Shown: piece after piece, positions 30,860 to 43,417 of the stretch
Layout: each line of letters starts with the position of its first letter
Position numbering within the stretch: the stretch's first letter is position 1
From: Kistimonas sp964291485
GTDB taxonomy: Bacteria; Pseudomonadota; Gammaproteobacteria; Pseudomonadales; Endozoicomonadaceae
Direction: 5' to 3'
DNA length: 64,000 nt
Assembly: GCA_964291485.2 (NCBI GenBank)
Contig: OZ220224.1
Span: 4,278,001 to 4,342,000, forward strand
Translations under genes and position numbers: made by a program
The notes under the pieces: model-generated
Seen by the model: only the letters and a program-made list of their open reading frames with translations
Database searches by the model: none
What the model was told of the DNA's origin: nothing

Positions 30860-32053
30860 TTATGCAATAATCTTAGCAACAACACCGGCGCCAACAGTAC
30901 GGCCACCTTCACGAATCGCGAAGCGCAGACCTTCTTCCATGGCGATAGGAGCGATCAGAGTCACAGTCATCTGAACGTTGTCGCCAGGCATTACCATTTC
31001 AACGCCTTCTGGCAGTTCACAGGAACCGGTCACGTCAGTGGTACGGAAGTAGAACTGAGGACGGTAACCCTTGAAGAACGGAGTATGACGACCACCTTCG
31101 TCCTTGGACAGAACATAAATTTCTGACGTGAACTGGGTGTGAGGAGTGATAGAACCGGGCTTGGCCAGTACCTGACCACGCTCTACGTCTTCACGCTTGG
31201 TACCACGCAGCAGACAGCCAACGTTCTCACCAGCACGGCCTTCGTCCAGCAGCTTGCGGAACATTTCTACGCCGGTAACGGTGGTCTTGGTGGTGTCTTT
31301 GATACCAACAATTTCGATTTCTTCACCAACCTTGACGATACCACGCTCAACACGACCGGTAACAACGGTACCACGGCCAGCGATGGAGAATACGTCTTCA
31401 ATCGGCATCAGGAAAGGCTGATCGATGGCACGCTCAGGCTCAGGGATGTACTCGTCCAGAGTTTCTACCAGCTTCTTAACAGCGGTAGTACCCATTTCGT
31501 TAGCATCTTCACCGTTCAGGGCCATCAGGGCAGAACCGATAACGATCGGCGTGTCGTCACCCGGGAATTCGTAAGTGTCCAGCAGCTCACGAACTTCCAT
31601 TTCTACCAGTTCCAGCAGCTCTTCATCGTCAACCATGTCAGCCTTGTTCAGGAAGACAACGATGTAAGGAACACCAACCTGACGAGACAGCAGGATGTGC
31701 TCACGAGTCTGAGGCATGGGGCCGTCAGCGGCGGAACATACCAGGATAGCGCCGTCCATCTGGGCAGCACCGGTGATCATGTTCTTAACGTAGTCAGCGT
31801 GTCCGGGGCAGTCTACGTGCGCGTAGTGACGGTTCGGAGAATCGTATTCTACGTGTGCAGTAGAGATGGTGATACCACGCTCACGCTCTTCAGGCGCGTT
31901 ATCGATCTGGTCGAAAGCCTTGGCAGTACCGCCCCAGACTTCTGCACAGACGCGAGTCAGGGCAGCAGTCAGAGTAGTTTTACCGTGGTCAACGTGACCG
32001 ATGGTGCCGACATTGACGTGCGGCTTATTACGTTCAAACTTTTCTTTTGCCAT
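30860..32053 (-). CDS. tuf: Elongation factor Tu (copy next to the tRNA cluster)
   Basis: 397 codons, protein identical to the copy at 12849-14042. It lies downstream of tRNA-Tyr/Gly/Thr and upstream of tRNA-Trp, the classic tufB context. Nucleotide differences between the copies cluster in the first about 250 and the last about 20 bases of the gene, while the interior is almost unchanged. Confidence 0.98.
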   Translation of the reverse strand: MAKEKFERNKPHVNVGTIGHVDHGKTTLTAALTRVCAEVWGGTAKAFDQIDNAPEERERGITISTAHVEYDSPNRHYAHVDCPGHADYVKNMITGAAQMDGAILVCSAADGPMPQTREHILLSRQVGVPYIVVFLNKADMVDDEELLELVEMEVRELLDTYEFPGDDTPIVIGSALMALNGEDANEMGTTAVKKLVETLDEYIPEPERAIDQPFLMPIEDVFSIAGRGTVVTGRVERGIVKVGEEIEIVGIKDTTKTTVTGVEMFRKLLDEGRAGENVGCLLRGTKREDVERGQVLAKPGSITPHTQFTSEIYVLSKDEGGRHTPFFKGYRPQFYFRTTDVTGSCELPEGVEMVMPGDNVQMTVTLIAPIAMEEGLRFAIREGGRTVGAGVVAKIIA

Positions 32054-32132
32054 GGTAACGCTCCCAGAAAGAACACCAACACCCGATACAGAAATAAGGG
32101 GCAGATATTCACATATCTGCCCCCCTAAATCA

Positions 32133-32208
<76 letters not shown>

Positions 32209-32230
32209 TTAAATCAGAACAAAGCAAAGC

Positions 32231-32304
<74 letters not shown>

Positions 32305-32354
32305 AAACCCAAGTAAAAAGCCGCTCTAGGCGACTTACTACTCTAAAAGAATTT

Positions 32355-32438
32355 TGGTGGTGGGGGAAGGATTCGAACCTTCGAAGCTTTCGCGTCAGAT
32401 TTACAGTCTGATCCCTTTGGCCACTCGGGAACCCCACC
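32355..32438 (-). tRNA. tRNA-Tyr (GTA)
   Basis: 84 nt with a long variable arm typical of class II tRNAs, starting GGTGGGGTTCCCGAGTGGCC and ending CCCACCACCA. The anticodon loop CTGTAAA gives GTA. First gene of the cluster, 16 bases after the promoter -10 box. Confidence 0.97.
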
Positions 32439-32453
32439 ACAATTTGCTGCGCC

Positions 32454-32481
32454 ATTTTATTCTGAGCGCATCCTTTGTCAA
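32454..32481 (-). promoter_or_regulatory. Strong promoter of the tRNA-tuf operon
   Basis: Minus strand TTGACA, a 16-bp spacer and TAAAAT followed by a GC-rich discriminator (GGCGCAGC), the layout of a stringently controlled stable-RNA promoter. It precedes tRNA-Tyr directly. Confidence 0.88.
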
Positions 32482-32559
32482 CCCCTTCCGTTTTCACTCT
32501 TTCGAGCTTTTCGTCAGGCTTGAACAAGTTGGCGTCCAACTCAGCAAGCGAGGCGCATT

Positions 32560-33288
32560 CTATGGAATCTCATGGGTGGATGCAATACTGGAGCCGCATA
32601 AATTTTCGTGTTTCTCGGCAAACCCGTATCGTTGCCGTAAAACCTCCCATAATGCATTGCTCATCAGCTCAGTATCGTCCTGGCTGATTTCCAGCCAGTG
32701 CTCTTCACGAAAGCGAGGAATCTCTTCCATCCGCGCCGCATAACCACGATTAGCGATACGCTTCTGTAACTCTGCAGCTAACGTGCCCTGCGAAAACAAC
32801 CCGAGCGAGATCCCGCCAGCATAATCACCTTCTGTAATGAGATAAGCATCCACACCTTGTGCATCCAGCTCTCTCAACCAGCTCAAGGAGGCATCACGCC
32901 CGGACATGGCCGGTATCAAAACCCAGAAATCTTCGCCATGGCGAATCTTTAGTGCTTTAGCCTGGGCAGATATCCCAGAAGACAACAACTGCTGCATAGC
33001 CTGATCAGCCGTATCCGCAGCGCGGAAAGGTCCTATTTGCGTACAAAGACCAGCCACTACTGACTGGCCCGCAGGCAGTGGTAATATCGGCTCTTCTACC
33101 ATCCGTGATATCAAGTCTTCCGGATCAGCCTCAGCAACCAGCGTAATACCCGCCCCCCTCTCCAGTCGCTCACTGCCGTTCTCAGACAAAACATACTTTT
33201 CCTGAGAACGCTCATACCAGCCATAGGCAAACACCCCGCCATTGACCATCACCAGAACCAGAAACACCCAGCGCATCATTTTTATCAT
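32560..33288 (-). CDS. SPOR-like domain membrane protein
   Basis: 242 codons. One N-terminal membrane segment (MMRWVFLVLVMVNGGVFAYG) is followed by a periplasmic region. The middle part has a SPOR-like pattern, QIGPFRAADTADQAMQQLLS ... FWVLIPAM ... GDYAGGISLGLFSQ, which in the family binds denuded peptidoglycan glycans at division sites. It lies 20 bp after coaX, the same neighbour order as in Pseudomonas. Function beyond glycan binding is not indicated. Confidence 0.8.
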   Translation of the reverse strand: MIKMMRWVFLVLVMVNGGVFAYGWYERSQEKYVLSENGSERLERGAGITLVAEADPEDLISRMVEEPILPLPAGQSVVAGLCTQIGPFRAADTADQAMQQLLSSGISAQAKALKIRHGEDFWVLIPAMSGRDASLSWLRELDAQGVDAYLITEGDYAGGISLGLFSQGTLAAELQKRIANRGYAARMEEIPRFREEHWLEISQDDTELMSNALWEVLRQRYGFAEKHENLCGSSIASTHEIP

Positions 33289-33308
33289 ATTCGTGCGTTC
33301 TTATTGAT

Positions 33309-34040
33309 TTATGGTAGTGCGATTGCCAACCCTTCAAAAACCAAATCAGGCAAGTGCAATACAGGAATGGTGACAAGCTCTGCCAATACTGTCGCATCAC
33401 CGCCGCCTATCACCACGGCCGCGCCTTCCCCCAGAAACTCATGCTCTTTTTCGATCAGTGCCGCCGCCATGGAGGCTACGCCAAATTGCATGGCCTCAAC
33501 CGTTTTCAAGCCTAGGCCACGACGAAAATGGCGCTGCTCCGTAATCAATAGCCGATCAGCATTATCAGCCATGGACTTCAGCATCAGACTGATACCCGGC
33601 ACAATCAAGCCACCCTTAAAGCAACCAGCAGCATCAATAATATCCAGCGTCAATGCTGTACCGCTATCCACTACCACCAATGGACGCCCAGGAATTGCCG
33701 CCCTCGCCGCCAGCAGCGCCAGCCAACGATCTTCCCCATAGGCTGCCGGATCAACACCCACAAGTCGCACCCCACCCAGTTGCTCCTGCTTGACCGGCCG
33801 CTCTACCTTAATATCCCAGATATCAAAAACAGTCGTCTCGATAATGTCATTAATTTCCTGTGCACGTACCGAAGACATGCGACATCGATCAGGCTGCACA
33901 CATAGCTCATCAACAACCTGTTGCAGCATGGATGCGCAACAGCCAGTATTATCCACAGCACCCGATTGCCTTAGCTCACCGTCACACATCAGACGCCATT
34001 TGAGACGCGTATTACCACAATCAAGATCAAGAATGTTCAT
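33309..34040 (-). CDS. coaX: Type III pantothenate kinase
   Basis: 243 codons from ATG at 34040 (MNILDLDCGNTRLKWRLMCD), where the phosphate-1 motif DCGNTRLKW of the ASKHA fold begins. A longer reading to 34088 lies inside birA and is rejected. VVVDSGTALTLDIIDAAGCF and KGGLIVPGISLMLKSMAD are also typical. CoaX phosphorylates pantothenate, the first step of coenzyme A synthesis; type III kinases are generally insensitive to CoA feedback. The start overlaps the birA end by 14 bp. Confidence 0.94.
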   Translation of the reverse strand: MNILDLDCGNTRLKWRLMCDGELRQSGAVDNTGCCASMLQQVVDELCVQPDRCRMSSVRAQEINDIIETTVFDIWDIKVERPVKQEQLGGVRLVGVDPAAYGEDRWLALLAARAAIPGRPLVVVDSGTALTLDIIDAAGCFKGGLIVPGISLMLKSMADNADRLLITEQRHFRRGLGLKTVEAMQFGVASMAAALIEKEHEFLGEGAAVVIGGGDATVLAELVTIPVLHLPDLVFEGLAIALP

Positions 34041-34995
34041 AAGGTCGTAATGAGACTTCCCCTCCGGCGTAAGCGCGTTTCTTACCATCGCGTTCCAGTA
34101 TTAGTGCACCGTGCTCACTGACGCCCGCAGCAGTGCCAATGATTTCTTTGACTCCTGTAATCAGGCGAACTTCCCGACCAGCATACGCGTCGTACCGCTG
34201 CCAGTCTTCACGGAAAGGGGTAAATCCTTTTTTCTGAAAAACATCAAGAATGCTGACAAGCTGATTAACCAATTCGCCAACGACTCGATTCTTGTCAATC
34301 ATCATGCCCAACACATTGCATAAATCCGTCGCAGGCTGGGAGATTTCGCGCAACTGTTCCTGACTCAGTTTGACATTAATACCAATCCCAATAACCACCT
34401 GGCATTCGCCATTCGGATCGCCATTAATTTCAAGCAGAATACCGGCCAATTTCTTGCCGGAACAAAGAATGTCATTAGGCCACTTAAGCGCAAGACCTTT
34501 AGCGCCAATCTTTTCCAGGGTTTTCAGCACAGCCAGCCCGACAACAAGACTCAAGCCATCAAGGCCAGACATAGCACCATCAAAGCGCCACAACATGGAA
34601 AAATAGATATTGGCACCCAATGGACTGATCCATTCACGCCCACGCCGCCCACGACCTGCCGTCTGATGTTCTGCCACACAGATCTGAACGGGCTCTGGAT
34701 TTTCCAGTTGCGCTAAAACGGTATCATTCGTTGATGCGGTAGAATGCAGCGTAGTAAGACCAATCCGCGAGCGGACCGATTCGTCAATATATGTGTTAAT
34801 CAGATCGTTATTAAGGAGAATAACATCCCGAGGCAGACGGTAACCTTTACCCGTTACCGCATCCAGGATCAGCCCCTGTTTTTCCAGCTGTTTCAGGCGT
34901 TTCCAAACCGCAGCCCGGCCAATGCCGAGGGCATCTCCCAACTCTTCACCGGAATGAAATTGCCCATCCTGCAAAAGTGTAAGGATATCCTGCAT
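34027..34995 (-). CDS. birA: Biotin ligase / biotin operon repressor BirA
   Basis: 322 codons from ATG at 34995 (MQDILTLLQDGQFHSGEELG), with AGGG eight bases upstream. In-frame starts at 35013 and 35025 (TTG) lack such a site. An N-terminal winged helix (GDALGIGRAAVWKRLKQLEK) is followed by the ligase core AEHQTAGRGRRGREWISPLG and KWPNDILCSGKKLAGIL. BirA biotinylates acetyl-CoA carboxylase BCCP, and the helix-turn-helix suggests it also represses bio genes. It overlaps coaX. Confidence 0.94.
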   Translation of the reverse strand: MQDILTLLQDGQFHSGEELGDALGIGRAAVWKRLKQLEKQGLILDAVTGKGYRLPRDVILLNNDLINTYIDESVRSRIGLTTLHSTASTNDTVLAQLENPEPVQICVAEHQTAGRGRRGREWISPLGANIYFSMLWRFDGAMSGLDGLSLVVGLAVLKTLEKIGAKGLALKWPNDILCSGKKLAGILLEINGDPNGECQVVIGIGINVKLSQEQLREISQPATDLCNVLGMMIDKNRVVGELVNQLVSILDVFQKKGFTPFREDWQRYDAYAGREVRLITGVKEIIGTAAGVSEHGALILERDGKKRAYAGGEVSLRPYEHS

Positions 34996-35120
34996 TCTAT
35001 TAGCCCTGACCATTTTGCAGGACAATATATAGCGCCAGCAGTCGCCTTACAACGTCGTGACTGCTATAGCAATGCGAGCCGTTTCAGCTCAAGAAACAGT
35101 CTGGGGATGAGATAGGAGGT

Positions 35121-35162
35121 ATGAGGTATGAGGTATGAGGTATGAGGTATGAGGTATGAGGT
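35121..35162. repeat. Tandem heptamer array ATGAGGT x6
   Basis: Six perfect copies of ATGAGGT (42 bp) preceded by a partial copy, lying between birA and the rrn terminator. Not part of a recognised gene. Seven-base units this uniform are prone to slippage. Confidence 0.95.
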
Positions 35163-35183
35163 AAATTATTTTATCCACATAGC

Positions 35184-35225
35184 AAAAACCCCGACCGCTA
35201 ATTTCTCGTTAGCGATCAGGGTTTT
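35184..35225 (-). terminator. Intrinsic terminator of the rrn operon
   Basis: The minus strand forms a long stem (AAAACCCTGATCGCTAA with TTAGCGGTCGGGGTTTT, one or two non-Watson-Crick pairs), ending in TTTTT, 9 bp after the 5S gene. Confidence 0.92.
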
Positions 35226-35233
35226 AAATTAAA

Positions 35234-35350
35234 GCCTGGCGATGACCTACTCTCACATGGGGAGACCCCACACTACCATCGGCGATGTATCGTTTCACTG
35301 CTGAGTTCGGGATGGGATCAGGTGGGGCCAATACTCTATGGTCGCCAGAC
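35234..35350 (-). rRNA. 5S ribosomal RNA
   Basis: About 117 nt on the minus strand. It begins GTCTGGCGACC and ends GTCATCGCCAGGC, the two ends pairing as helix I; the internal CCGAACTCAGCAGTGAAACG and GATGGTAGTGTGGGGTCTCC are conserved 5S sequence. Ends estimated by comparison with the family to within a few bases. Confidence 0.94.
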
Positions 35351-35486
35351 AAAACTGGTTGAGACAATGAATGTTGATTCGTTGATTGAATCGCCTTTCA
35401 CTCTCTCCGGAATCTGTTGAATTTACTGCGCTACACACTCTCAACGATCTGTGTCGTTGGCGTTCAAATCGCTTTGGCGTTATATG

Positions 35487-38385
<2,899 letters not shown>

Positions 38386-38566
38386 ATATAACCCAAAACA
38401 ATTTCTGTATTAATTTAGCAACCGAAGTTACTTTCATTAAGCCAGGATCATCTTGATGATCAAACGCCTAGACCAACGCTACCTTAGTGCGTTGGATTTA
38501 CTTACGATCGCCAGATCGTTTGCTTGAGAGTGCTCAGCAACAGTAAAATTTTCAGATTCCAAATTT

Positions 38567-38578
38567 TTAAAGAACAAA
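38567..38578 (-). promoter_or_regulatory. boxA in the 16S-23S spacer
   Basis: Minus strand TTTGTTCTTTAA followed by AAAATT, matching the boxA antitermination signal of rrn spacers. It is identical over 12 bases to the element before rpsJ. The spacer itself (38386-38655, 270 bp) contains no tRNA gene. Confidence 0.82.
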
Positions 38579-38610
38579 TGAAAGGACAATCAACTTAACG
38601 TTGTTATCCA

Positions 38611-38628
38611 ATCAAGCAATTCGTGTGG
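38611..38628 (-). other. 16S processing stem, 3' arm
   Basis: ATCAAGCAATTCGTGTGG on the plus strand is the exact complement of the 18-base leader segment at 40344-40361. The two arms flank 16S rRNA and should form the RNase III processing stem. Confidence 0.85.
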
Positions 38629-38655
38629 ACGCTTACCCGAAATGAGAATTTCGAT

Positions 38656-40195
<1,540 letters not shown>

Positions 40196-40343
40196 AAATC
40201 GTGTGATGCTTAAGGCATCAAATCTGACTCATCAGTTCGCAAGAACTACCTATCAATCGTAATGAATTAACAAGTGGTGCTTACTCATGATGAAAATCTT
40301 TGGTTATTTCCGAAGAAATAACTTTTCTCATCCGAGCAAGCGC

Positions 40344-40361
40344 CCACACGAATTGCTTGAT
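40344..40361 (-). other. 16S processing stem, 5' arm
   Basis: An 18-base segment of the rrn leader fully complementary to 38611-38628 in the spacer. It lies just after leader boxA in transcription order, as in E. coli rrn leaders. Confidence 0.85.
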
Positions 40362-40365
40362 AATT

Positions 40366-40377
40366 TGTTAAAGAACT
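40366..40377 (-). promoter_or_regulatory. boxA in the rrn leader
   Basis: Minus strand AGTTCTTTAACA followed by AATTATCAAGCAATT closely resembles the leader boxA region of E. coli rrn operons. It is the binding site for NusB-S10 and permits antitermination over the untranslated rRNA. Confidence 0.85.
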
Positions 40378-40438
40378 CATCGCTGAAAATGATTCAGACT
40401 GCGTTCCGAAGAACCTTGCCCGTTTCAGCGAGGCCGCC

Positions 40439-40466
40439 ATTCTACTCCGGCGGACTTCAGTGTCAA
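40439..40466 (-). promoter_or_regulatory. rrn promoter, innermost of three
   Basis: TTGACA, a 16-bp spacer and TAGAAT on the minus strand, followed by GGCGGCC as a GC-rich discriminator. Directly upstream lies GAAACAAGCGC, which is repeated before the middle promoter. Confidence 0.88.
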
Positions 40467-40519
40467 GCGCTTGTTTCACCCGGTGAAACCGGAGAGCGAA
40501 GCTCGTTGACAGGCGGCGC

Positions 40520-40547
40520 ATTCTACAGCGTTTCGGCCTTGTGTCAA
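40520..40547 (-). promoter_or_regulatory. rrn promoter, middle of three
   Basis: TTGACA, a 16-bp spacer and TAGAAT on the minus strand, then GCGCCGCC. The upstream GAAACAAGCGA matches the innermost promoter, which points to a local duplication of about 81 bp. Confidence 0.88.
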
Positions 40548-40622
40548 TCGCTTGTTTCATCCTGTGGATAATTCGGCGTTTGACGACCGGGTCGCTAAGA
40601 AGCTGACCGCAACAGGAGGCGC

Positions 40623-40650
40623 ATTATAGGGATCCGACTTACAGTGTCAA
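40623..40650 (-). promoter_or_regulatory. rrn promoter, outermost of three
   Basis: TTGACA, a 16-bp spacer and TATAAT (both hexamers perfect) followed by GCGCC. The -35 hexamer includes the TGA stop codon of msrQ, so no spacer exists between that gene and the rrn promoter block. Confidence 0.9.
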
Positions 40651-41279
40651 CCGTCTTTATCCACAGCTCGACCAGAAGCGAATGCTCTTACTAAGGGTTT
40701 CATATGAGGAACAAAACGGTAGCCAAGTAATGCCACGACAATGACCACATAGAGTAGTGGCTCGCCGTACCCACTTTTGGATAACCATAAATAGTGCAAC
40801 AGCACCAAAAGCACAGAAACGTAAATCATCCTGTGGAGCTTTTGCCAATTTTTACCCATGCGCTTCATAACCGCCCTGGGAGAGGTCACACCCAGCGCAA
40901 TCAACAGAAGCAGCGCTATTGCACCAACCAGAATATAAGGTCGTTTGAATAAATCCTGATAAAGCTCAGCCACATCAAGATTGAGCAGGAAGAAGAAATA
41001 CGCGGCAACATGCAATACGGCATAAAACAGCGCATACAAACCCAACATACGCCGGAATCGCAGCAATTGTGCAAACTGCAATAGACGCTTTAGCGGTGTG
41101 ATCGCCAATGTAATACACAGAAATCGTAGTGCCCAAATACCCAAAAAAAGCACAATCGCTTTGGCTGGATCAGGACCAAGCGTATTTTGATAGACCGCAG
41201 TTATCACCCAGACTAACGGCCAGAGGCATAAGAAAAACACGGGAATCTTGCTGACAGTTACCCAGCTTTTTACTGTCAT
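40647..41279 (-). CDS. msrQ: Heme-binding membrane subunit MsrQ of the periplasmic methionine sulfoxide reductase
   Basis: 210 codons with five to six membrane segments of the ferric-reductase-like domain. Histidine-bearing helices (ALFYAVLHVAAYFFF, RMIYVSVLLVLLHYLW) and the WQKLHRM motif match YedZ/MsrQ. MsrQ passes electrons from the quinone pool or flavin to MsrP. Its ATG shares one base with the msrP stop, and its own stop lies inside the -35 box of an rrn promoter. Confidence 0.93.
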   Translation of the reverse strand: MTVKSWVTVSKIPVFFLCLWPLVWVITAVYQNTLGPDPAKAIVLFLGIWALRFLCITLAITPLKRLLQFAQLLRFRRMLGLYALFYAVLHVAAYFFFLLNLDVAELYQDLFKRPYILVGAIALLLLIALGVTSPRAVMKRMGKNWQKLHRMIYVSVLLVLLHYLWLSKSGYGEPLLYVVIVVALLGYRFVPHMKPLVRAFASGRAVDKDG

Positions 41280-42334
41280 CAGAAACTCCTTTTCAGATCC
41301 ATGCCCTGATACAAGTGCGCCACCTCTTCGGCATAACCGTTGAACATCTGGGTTGCAATACGATTGGGATTAAACAGCGATGTTGGCAAACGTCGCTCAT
41401 TCGCCTGACTCCAACGGGGATGATCCACGGTCGGATTCACGTTGGCGTAGAACCCATATTCACTTGGCGCAATAGACTGCCAGGAGGTTTTTGGCTGGGT
41501 TTCCAGCAGCCGTATCTTCACAATCGATTTGATACTTTTAAAGCCATATTTCCAGGGAATCACCAGCCGCAACGGCGCACCATTCTGAGGGGGCAATGTT
41601 TTTCCGTACAAGCCAACAGCCAGCAGTGTCAGCGGATGCATGGCTTCATCCATGCGAAGCCCTTCCACATAAGGCCACTGAATATAACTGAATGCGGATT
41701 TTTGACCGGGCATCTGCTCAGGATCATGCAGCGTTGTGAACTCAACAAACTTGGCTCGAGATGTTGGATTAAATCGCTGCAGCAGTTTTCCCAGAGGAAA
41801 TCCCACCCAGGGAATCACCATCGACCAGGCTTCCACACAACGAAGACGATAAATTCTCTCCTCCATTGTTAAGGGCTTGAGAATATCTTCCAGCGTGTAT
41901 CGGCCAGGCTTTTCAACCTCACCTTCTATGACGACAGACCATGGATCGGTTTTAAATTCACCGGCATATTTGGCGGGATCTTCCTTACCTGTTCCGAATT
42001 CGTAAAAGTTGTTATAGCGAGCAACATCGGTATATGGCGTCAGTGCTTCGTCCGTCATGAAATCGGAAGATTGATAACCTGATACCTTTTCCCGCAGCCA
42101 GTCAGGTGCAGGATAATCACGAATACCCTGATAAATTGAAGGGTCAGAAGGCGATGGCGGTACTGAAGATTTTTGGACTGAAGGCTCTGACGCATCACAG
42201 GCTGCCAGAAAGCCTCCTCCCATAGTTAATAATGCGAGTTGTCCGGCTTTCCTGATAAATGATCGCCGATCAGCGTATATCGACTCGGGTGTAATCTCGC
42301 TGCTGGCAATGGGTTCAGGCTTCTTTATCAGCAT
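41279..42334 (-). CDS. msrP: Protein-methionine-sulfoxide reductase catalytic subunit MsrP
   Basis: 351 codons. A twin-arginine signal (DRRSFIRKAGQLALLTMGGG) is followed by a sulfite-oxidase-type molybdopterin domain with the Mo-ligand cysteine in IYRLRCVEAWSMVIPW and the GAPLRLVIPWKYGFKSIKSI segment. MsrP repairs oxidised methionines of periplasmic proteins. Length is slightly above the E. coli protein. It is co-transcribed with msrQ downstream. Confidence 0.95.
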   Translation of the reverse strand: MLIKKPEPIASSEITPESIYADRRSFIRKAGQLALLTMGGGFLAACDASEPSVQKSSVPPSPSDPSIYQGIRDYPAPDWLREKVSGYQSSDFMTDEALTPYTDVARYNNFYEFGTGKEDPAKYAGEFKTDPWSVVIEGEVEKPGRYTLEDILKPLTMEERIYRLRCVEAWSMVIPWVGFPLGKLLQRFNPTSRAKFVEFTTLHDPEQMPGQKSAFSYIQWPYVEGLRMDEAMHPLTLLAVGLYGKTLPPQNGAPLRLVIPWKYGFKSIKSIVKIRLLETQPKTSWQSIAPSEYGFYANVNPTVDHPRWSQANERRLPTSLFNPNRIATQMFNGYAEEVAHLYQGMDLKRSF

Positions 42335-42352
42335 TATTCTTGCCCCCTAACG

Positions 42353-42390
42353 AAAAAAAGCGTTATTGCTTTAAACAATAACGCTTTTTT
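42353..42390 (-). terminator. Terminator after pssA
   Basis: AGCGTTATTG and CAATAACGCT form a perfect 10-bp stem with a 7-nt loop, extended by A and T tracts on both sides. It ends pssA on the minus strand. Because msrP starts just below it on the same strand, it isolates msrPQ from pssA. Confidence 0.92.
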
Positions 42391-42422
42391 ATGTCTTTTG
42401 GATTCAGTTAATCCAAATTCCC

Positions 42423-43256
42423 TTAGTGGTTAGGCTCTTCCTTCTTCTTCGTCCCAAAGCCACCAATGTTCATGACAGACATAATCGGACCAGAGCAGGC
42501 ATAAGCCAGGAAGATAAACAGCAATACACGGGGCGGATCAGTAAAGACCACCGCGAAGCACAGCACCACAACCAGAATAAAGAAGAACGGCACACGTCCT
42601 TTGAAATCCAGCTGCTTGAAGCTGTTATAGCGGAAATTGCTGATCATCATGATACCGGACAGGCCAGTGATCAGCGCAGCCAGAATGGCAATCGCCACAT
42701 TGGAACCATCAACACCATAGTCACTGAAGGCCCAAACCATACCTGCAACCACCGCAGCGGCTGACGGACTGGGCAACCCGGTAAAGAATCGCTTGTCAGC
42801 GGTTTCAACCTGGGTATTGAAGCGAGCCAGTCGCAATGCGGCGCAGGCGGCATAGATAAACGCGACCATCCAGCCAAACTTGCCCAGATCCTGAAGCGCC
42901 CAGCTGAAGGATACCAGCGCCGGCGCTACACCGAAGGACACCATATCAGAGAGGCTGTCATACTCTGCGCCAAACTTGCTCTGGGCATTGATCAGGCGGG
43001 CAACACGACCGTCCAGACCATCCAGAATCATGGCGACAAAAATCGCAATGGACGCCGCGCTGAACGCGCCGGACATCGCACTGACAACGGCATAAAAACC
43101 ACAGAACAGCGCACCTGTCGTGAACAGGTTGGGTAATAGATAAATCCCTTTGCGGCGGACCTGTTGTCCGTCTTCCGCCACTTCTTCGACATGCTCATCT
43201 ACCGGCAGCATGACATCGACGACCGAATCGTCTTTCTTTTCCGGTTGGTCAACCAT
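42423..43256 (-). CDS. pssA: CDP-diacylglycerol--serine O-phosphatidyltransferase
   Basis: 277 codons. The CDP-alcohol phosphatidyltransferase motif DG-x2-AR-x8-G-x3-D-x3-D is visible in DGLDGRVARLINAQSKFGAE followed by YDSLSDMVSFG. Eight hydrophobic segments place it in the inner membrane. It makes phosphatidylserine, the precursor of phosphatidylethanolamine. This is the membrane (type II, Bacillus-like) enzyme rather than the soluble E. coli type. Confidence 0.94.
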   Translation of the reverse strand: MVDQPEKKDDSVVDVMLPVDEHVEEVAEDGQQVRRKGIYLLPNLFTTGALFCGFYAVVSAMSGAFSAASIAIFVAMILDGLDGRVARLINAQSKFGAEYDSLSDMVSFGVAPALVSFSWALQDLGKFGWMVAFIYAACAALRLARFNTQVETADKRFFTGLPSPSAAAVVAGMVWAFSDYGVDGSNVAIAILAALITGLSGIMMISNFRYNSFKQLDFKGRVPFFFILVVVLCFAVVFTDPPRVLLFIFLAYACSGPIMSVMNIGGFGTKKKEEPNH

Positions 43257-43417
43257 TTATGCGTTTCCGGATACTGACAAAAAGAGAAGGCCACTCTATC
43301 ACGAAAAAAAACCACTTTGTGTATACAGATCAATAAAGCACGTAGTTAACGCGCCCCTGAACACCAGAAAAGTCGCATTGAATTTGATATTTAACATGCT
43401 CGCAGCAATGCACCAAG

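Noticed and set aside
35121..35162. Heptamer array as a CRISPR remnant
   Set aside because: The units are 7 bp with no spacers, and no cas gene is nearby. It is a plain tandem repeat.
38386..38655. tRNA genes in the rrn spacer
   Set aside because: Searched by eye for tRNA-Ile and tRNA-Ala A-box and T-loop sequences on both strands; none was found.
43257..43417. Possible regulatory element between pssA and the channel gene
   Set aside because: Only scattered AT-rich stretches and an A-run; no convincing hairpin, promoter or ORF.
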